Assembly: GCA_963707465.1 (NCBI GenBank)
Contig: CAVPQK010000024.1
Coordinates: 248,001-312,000 of the forward strand
Direction of reading: 5' to 3'
From: Bog-159 sp963707465
Lineage (GTDB): Bacteria > Acidobacteriota > Terriglobia > Bryobacterales > Bryobacteraceae
Length of the DNA stretch: 64,000 nucleotides
A program made the position numbers and the translations under genes. This document shows, piece by piece, positions 60,542 through 64,000 of this stretch. The notes below the pieces were generated by a model, which saw nothing but the letters and a program-made list of their open reading frames with translations, had not been told where the DNA came from and made no database searches. How positions within the stretch are numbered: the stretch's first letter is position 1; each line of letters starts with the position of its first letter.

Positions 60542-61709
60542 ATGGAAGATAATCGCAGATCTTTTGTAAAGCATGCCGGAGTGCTGGCCGCCGGTTCGCT
60601 GCTTCCATACGCGCGCGCCAAGGGCGCAAACGATCGCGTCGTGCTGGCTCTGATCGGCGGGCGCAACCAGGGGCGCGGTGACGCCACCCGCGCAATTCAG
60701 CAGGGGGCTGAAATCAAGACCTTTTGCGATCTTGATGAAGCGGTTCTCCACAAGGTGGGCGCCGAGCTTGAAAAGGCGCAGGGCAAGGCCATCGTTCCGG
60801 TCAAGGATTTCCGGCGGGTGCTCGACGACAAGGACATCGACGGCGTAATCATCGCGACACCGGACCACTGGCACACGCACATGGCGTTATGGGGCTGCCA
60901 GGCGGGCAAGGATCTCTATCTGGAGAAGCCGGTATCGCAGACGATTCACGAGGGGCAATTGATTCGCGATGCGGCGCGCAAGTATAACCGGATCGTACAG
61001 GTCGGGACGCAGTGGCGCAGCAGCGAATATGGCAAGAGCGCCATCGAATACCTGGCAACCGGCAGGCTGGGAAAGATCTGCCTGGTGAAGGCGTGGCACT
61101 CGCAGGTGCGCGAAAGCATTGGGAAAACCGCCGGACGGATCTCCGCCGGCAGGCATCGATTACGATGTGCGGCTTGGCCCGGCTCCGGCCAGACCGTTCA
61201 ATCAAAACCGGTTCCATTACAACTGGCGCTTCTTCTGGGACTACGGCAACAGCGAGATCGGGAACCAGGGCATACACGTGCTCGATCTGGCGATGTGGGG
61301 CATCCAGTCGATGCGCGGCATCGATAACTGCCTGCCGAAACGGGTATCGAGCATCGGCGGCATTTACTGGCTCGATGACGCGAAGGAGGTTCCCGACACG
61401 CAGGTGGTGACGTACGATTACGGCGACTTCATGCTCGCCTGGGAGTTGCGCAGCTTCAGCAAGAATCGTCCGCTCGAAGGGGCGCAGTCCGGCGCGGCAT
61501 TTTACGGTAACAAGAGCAGGGAGCGGCCGAACGCGGACATCGAAGTGGGGCGGCTGAGTACCACGATCTGCCATCTCGGGAATATTTCTCACCATCTCGG
61601 GCGCACGATCGTATTCGATCCCTCGACTGAGACTTTCGGCGACGACAAGGGCGCCAATGCCTATCTCACGAAGGAGTATCGGAGGTGCTACGAACTCCCG
61701 CGGGTGTAA
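60542..61709 (+). pseudogene. Gfo/Idh/MocA-family oxidoreductase, frameshifted and internally deleted
   Basis: The N-terminal part has a Tat-type signal (NRRSFVKHAGVLAAGSLLPY), a Rossmann domain (VVLALIGGRNQGRGDATRAI, KTFCDLDEAVLHKVGAELEK), DGVIIATPDHWHTHMALWGC with the conserved catalytic-type His, and DLYLEKPVSQTIHEG. At ~61123-61127 (GGGAAAACC) the frame shifts: the continuation PPDGSPPAGIDYDVRLGPAP, ARPFNQNRFHYNWRFFWDYG and IGNQGIHVLDLAMWGIQSM is in another frame. In the second half, AAFYGNKSRERPNADIEVGR joins two blocks that in relatives are separated by ~50-60 residues, so an in-frame deletion occurred near 61507. Two independent lesions mean the gene is dead. Confidence 0.85.
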
Positions 61710-63543
61710 GTGCGCCCTGGTTTTCGCCTTGAGTGCGTGGCCGGCGTGCCCCCAAACGTACACGGCCTGGCGCGACTATGCAGGCAGTCCGGAGGCCGCC
61801 CAATTCTCCGCCCTGAAGCAAATCAACAAATCAAACGTGACGCGGCTGACCGTCGCCTGGACTTACAGGACGGGCGACCATAACCACTATCTCTTCAACC
61901 CCATCATCATCGATGGGACGATGTACGTTTTAGCGAACAACCATTCCATCGTTGCCCTGGACGCCGCCAACGGCAGCGAGGTATGGACACACACGCCATC
62001 GCCCGCAACCAACATCATCACCAATCGCGGCATCAATTACTGGGAGAGCCGCGACCACACGGACCGGCGTCTTTTGTTCTGCGCCGATCATACGCTTCGC
62101 GCCATCGATGCCCGTACCGGCAGGCCCATCTTGTCCTTTGGCACGCACGGTGCGGTGGATCTGAAGGAAGGTCTGGACCGCGATCCGCGAAGCCTGGCGT
62201 TGGTGCAGTCCACCACGCCGGGCCGGGTATTTGAGGACAAATTGATCCTTGGCTCGGCCACCAACCAGGGCTATGGCTCCGCGCCAGGCGACATACGGGC
62301 CTTCGACGTACGATCCGGAAAAGTCGTTTGGACCTTCCACACGGTCCCGCGGCCCGGTGAGTTTGGCTATGAAACGTGGCCCAAGGATGCGTGGAAAACG
62401 GTTGGCGGCGCCAACGTTTGGGGCGAGTTCGCGCTGGACGAGGAGCGCGGCGTCATTTACGCTCCCACGGCGAGTGCGAAGTACAACTTTTATGGCGCGG
62501 ACCGCCACGGTGATAACCTTTTTGCCAATTGCCTGCTCGCGATCGACGCCCGCACCGGCCGCCGCATCTGGCATTTCCAAATGGTCCACCACGACGTGTT
62601 CGATTATGACGATGCCACCGCCCCGAAACTGCTCACTGTCCGCCATGAAGGCAGGAGCGTAGACATAGTCGCACAGGTGAGTAAGCAGGGCTTTGTGTGG
62701 GTATTTGATCGGGACACCGGGAAACCACTTTGGCCGATTGAGGAACGTCCGGTGCCTGCCTCCGACGTGCCGGGCGAACAGACGGCGCCGACCCAACCCT
62801 TCCCGACGAAACCGCCGCCGTTCGCCCGCCAGAAGTTCACCGTGGACGACCTCAGCCCTTACCTGAGCGCAGTCGACCGCGCCCGATTCCGCGATATGAT
62901 CCTCAGCGCCCGCAACGAGGGGCTATTCACGCCGCCAAGTTTCCGAGGGAGCGTGCAGATGCCTGGCAACAATGGTGGCGCCAACTGGGGCGGCGCCGCC
63001 GCAGACCCCGGCCGCGGCATCCTGGTGGTGGTCTCCAAGGACCTGCCTTGTCTATTGAAGCTCGAACCCGATCCGTCCGTTCCGAAGGGCCGGCCCCCAC
63101 GATACGTCAGCGGTTTCGGCTTCCTGATTGCGAGCGACGGGCTATCCGCGATGGCACCGCCGTGGACTACGCTTACTGCCTATGACTTGAACGACGGCGT
63201 CATTAAGTGGTCCATCCCACTCGGCGAGGTTCCCGAACTCGCCGCCAGGGGTATCGGCAACACGGGTACTCATTATCCCAAGGTGGGGCCGGTGATCACT
63301 GCCGGCGGCCTCGTTTTCACGGGCACCCGCGACCGGAAGGTGCGCGCTTTTGATGTGGACGACGGGAAGTTGCTGTGGGAGACACAAGTCCCCGAGGCCG
63401 TCGAAGGCATTCCCGCGGTGTATGAAGTTCGCGGCCGTCAGTACATCGTGTTCTGCGCGGCCGCACAGGCGGGATTGATCCCGGCCACTCAGTCCGAGAT
63501 CAAAGGCGCGTATGTGGCCTTTGCACTGCCGCGAGGCAATTAG
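61657..63543 (+). CDS. PQQ-dependent dehydrogenase (eight-bladed quinoprotein)
   Basis: A 628-aa protein of the methanol/glucose-type quinoprotein dehydrogenase superfamily. After a short N-terminal region (possible signal KCALVFALSAWPACPQ) come blades with TAWRDYAGSPEAAQFSALKQ, INKSNVTRLTVAWTYRTGDH, FNPIIIDGTMYVLANNHSIV, ALDAANGSEVWTH, WRIWHFQMVHHDVFDYDDAT-like ASP-DY motif, and the C-terminal GNNGGANWGGAAADPGRGIL and VGPVITAGGLVFTGTRDRKV. It overlaps the oxidoreductase pseudogene by 53 bp; the ATG at 61657 lies inside that gene, so a later start (for example TTG near 61730) is possible. Substrate, probably an alcohol or sugar, is unknown. Confidence 0.85.
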   Translation: MPISRRSIGGATNSRGCKCALVFALSAWPACPQTYTAWRDYAGSPEAAQFSALKQINKSNVTRLTVAWTYRTGDHNHYLFNPIIIDGTMYVLANNHSIVALDAANGSEVWTHTPSPATNIITNRGINYWESRDHTDRRLLFCADHTLRAIDARTGRPILSFGTHGAVDLKEGLDRDPRSLALVQSTTPGRVFEDKLILGSATNQGYGSAPGDIRAFDVRSGKVVWTFHTVPRPGEFGYETWPKDAWKTVGGANVWGEFALDEERGVIYAPTASAKYNFYGADRHGDNLFANCLLAIDARTGRRIWHFQMVHHDVFDYDDATAPKLLTVRHEGRSVDIVAQVSKQGFVWVFDRDTGKPLWPIEERPVPASDVPGEQTAPTQPFPTKPPPFARQKFTVDDLSPYLSAVDRARFRDMILSARNEGLFTPPSFRGSVQMPGNNGGANWGGAAADPGRGILVVVSKDLPCLLKLEPDPSVPKGRPPRYVSGFGFLIASDGLSAMAPPWTTLTAYDLNDGVIKWSIPLGEVPELAARGIGNTGTHYPKVGPVITAGGLVFTGTRDRKVRAFDVDDGKLLWETQVPEAVEGIPAVYEVRGRQYIVFCAAAQAGLIPATQSEIKGAYVAFALPRGN

Positions 63544-63717
63544 CCTCTCGTCTCTGCGCGCGGCTGACAGGCGGTCCTGTGGCTATTGGCCGGCGGATGG
63601 GGACGCGAGCATCCACAGCGGCAACTTCGTATACCGCAGCCGACTGGAGGATTAACCAATAAGAATTGTCCTAGGAGAGGCTTACCCGCCGTTCCCCACT
63701 AACCGAATGTAGTGGCT

Positions 63718-64000
63718 ATGCCCGCTCGAACCGGTTGGTGCAGACTCTTCTGGATTCTACTACTGGCGTGCGGAAAACTGCCGGCACAGGCGCCCGTCCT
63801 ATTCTTCAGCGACATTCCCAGCGGATCCAACACCGGCGGTGAGAATGGCAACGGCGCCTACGTCAGCTTGTATGGCAATTATTTTGGCGCTTCCCAGGGC
63901 TCTTCTACCGTCACGGCCCCCGGCGGCGCCATGGTCAACTGCACGGTGTGGGGAGCGGCCTGGCTCTGGTACCAGAAAATCACATGCCAGCTTGGGCCGA
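63718..64000 (+). CDS. secreted protein with IPT/TIG-like domain (5' part, runs off the window)
   Basis: An open frame from ATG 63718 continues without a stop to the window edge, giving 94 residues. It starts MPARTGWCRLFWILLLACGK followed by LPAQAPVLFF, a plausible signal peptide with cleavage near AQA, then SDIPSGSNTGGENGNGAYVS, LYGNYFGASQGSSTVTAPGG and VNCTVWGAAWLWYQKITCQL. The GAYVSLYGNYFG / SSTVTAPGG pattern is that of IPT/TIG immunoglobulin-like domains common in acidobacterial surface proteins. The rest of the gene is beyond 64000. Confidence 0.7.
   Translation, partial: MPARTGWCRLFWILLLACGKLPAQAPVLFFSDIPSGSNTGGENGNGAYVSLYGNYFGASQGSSTVTAPGGAMVNCTVWGAAWLWYQKITCQLGP

Noticed and set aside
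60075..60542. 155-aa plus-strand frame between the G1 peptidase and the Gfo/Idh gene
   Set aside because: No signal peptide, RBS or domain; only a faint resemblance to ends of small secreted proteins.

Overview
The window looks like GC-rich chromosomal DNA of an acidobacterium close to Bryobacterales / Candidatus Solibacter. This is inferred from family content, not from a phylogenetic marker: two orphan FtsX-type permeases of the acidobacterial kind (one paired with PadR), an ECF-like sigma factor overlapping a WD40/kinase-type gene, HAF repeats, a carboxypeptidase-regulatory-domain protein, a regulator fused to a TolB-like propeller, and Tat-exported Gfo/Idh oxidoreductases. I found no rRNA, tRNA, CRISPR array or prophage.

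Layout. 1-6.6 kb: a HicBA toxin-antitoxin pair divergent from a DnaC-like ATPase, a secreted glycosidase-like protein, a membrane protein and a membrane-anchored Ser/Thr kinase. 6.6-8.6 kb: remnants of a sigma factor/propeller pair joined to a HAF-repeat fragment. 8.8-10 kb: a PHP-domain protein. 10.4-12.4 kb: a 13-unit array of 132/135-bp tandem repeats bracketed by a diverged 82-bp direct repeat. 12.7-15.6 kb: an IS21-family element with recognisable ends. 15.8-25.8 kb: PG-binding/DUF1906 protein, aldo/keto reductase, KimA-like transporter, DUF2254 protein, a porin-like remnant, orphan permease, fatty-acid-hydroxylase-family protein and a small secreted protein. 26-36.1 kb: a propeller regulator overlapping a sigma-54 activator, then an RND-MFP-OMF efflux operon preceded by a candidate -24/-12 promoter. 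36.1-43.1 kb: AraC regulator, a fused oxidoreductase pair, PQQ-type sugar dehydrogenase, carboxypeptidase-regulatory protein and sodium/solute symporter.

43.1-50.1 kb is a decaying accessory stretch: remnants of exonuclease III and a 2Fe-2S domain, DUF6582, a YflT-like protein, quinone oxidoreductase, cytochrome P460, a GlcG/HbpS protein, an enoyl-CoA hydratase and an MBL hydrolase that are both frameshifted, a VOC protein and a decayed second copy of it. 50.2-64 kb: ferredoxin-type nitrite/sulfite reductase, a putative papain-fold protein, a LytTR/LytS two-component system whose kinase N-terminus is inverted, a truncated secreted protein, PadR plus orphan permease, a G1-family peptidase, a broken Gfo/Idh oxidoreductase, a PQQ dehydrogenase and the start of an IPT/TIG-like secreted protein.

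The strongest functional inference is the efflux locus: a sigma-54 activator sits directly upstream of a sequence with correct -24/-12 spacing and a complete RND pump operon. The most striking theme is the number of small deletions, fusions, frameshifts and one short inversion inside otherwise recognisable genes, next to an expanded minisatellite-like array. No candidate for a wholly new defence or biosynthetic system was found.
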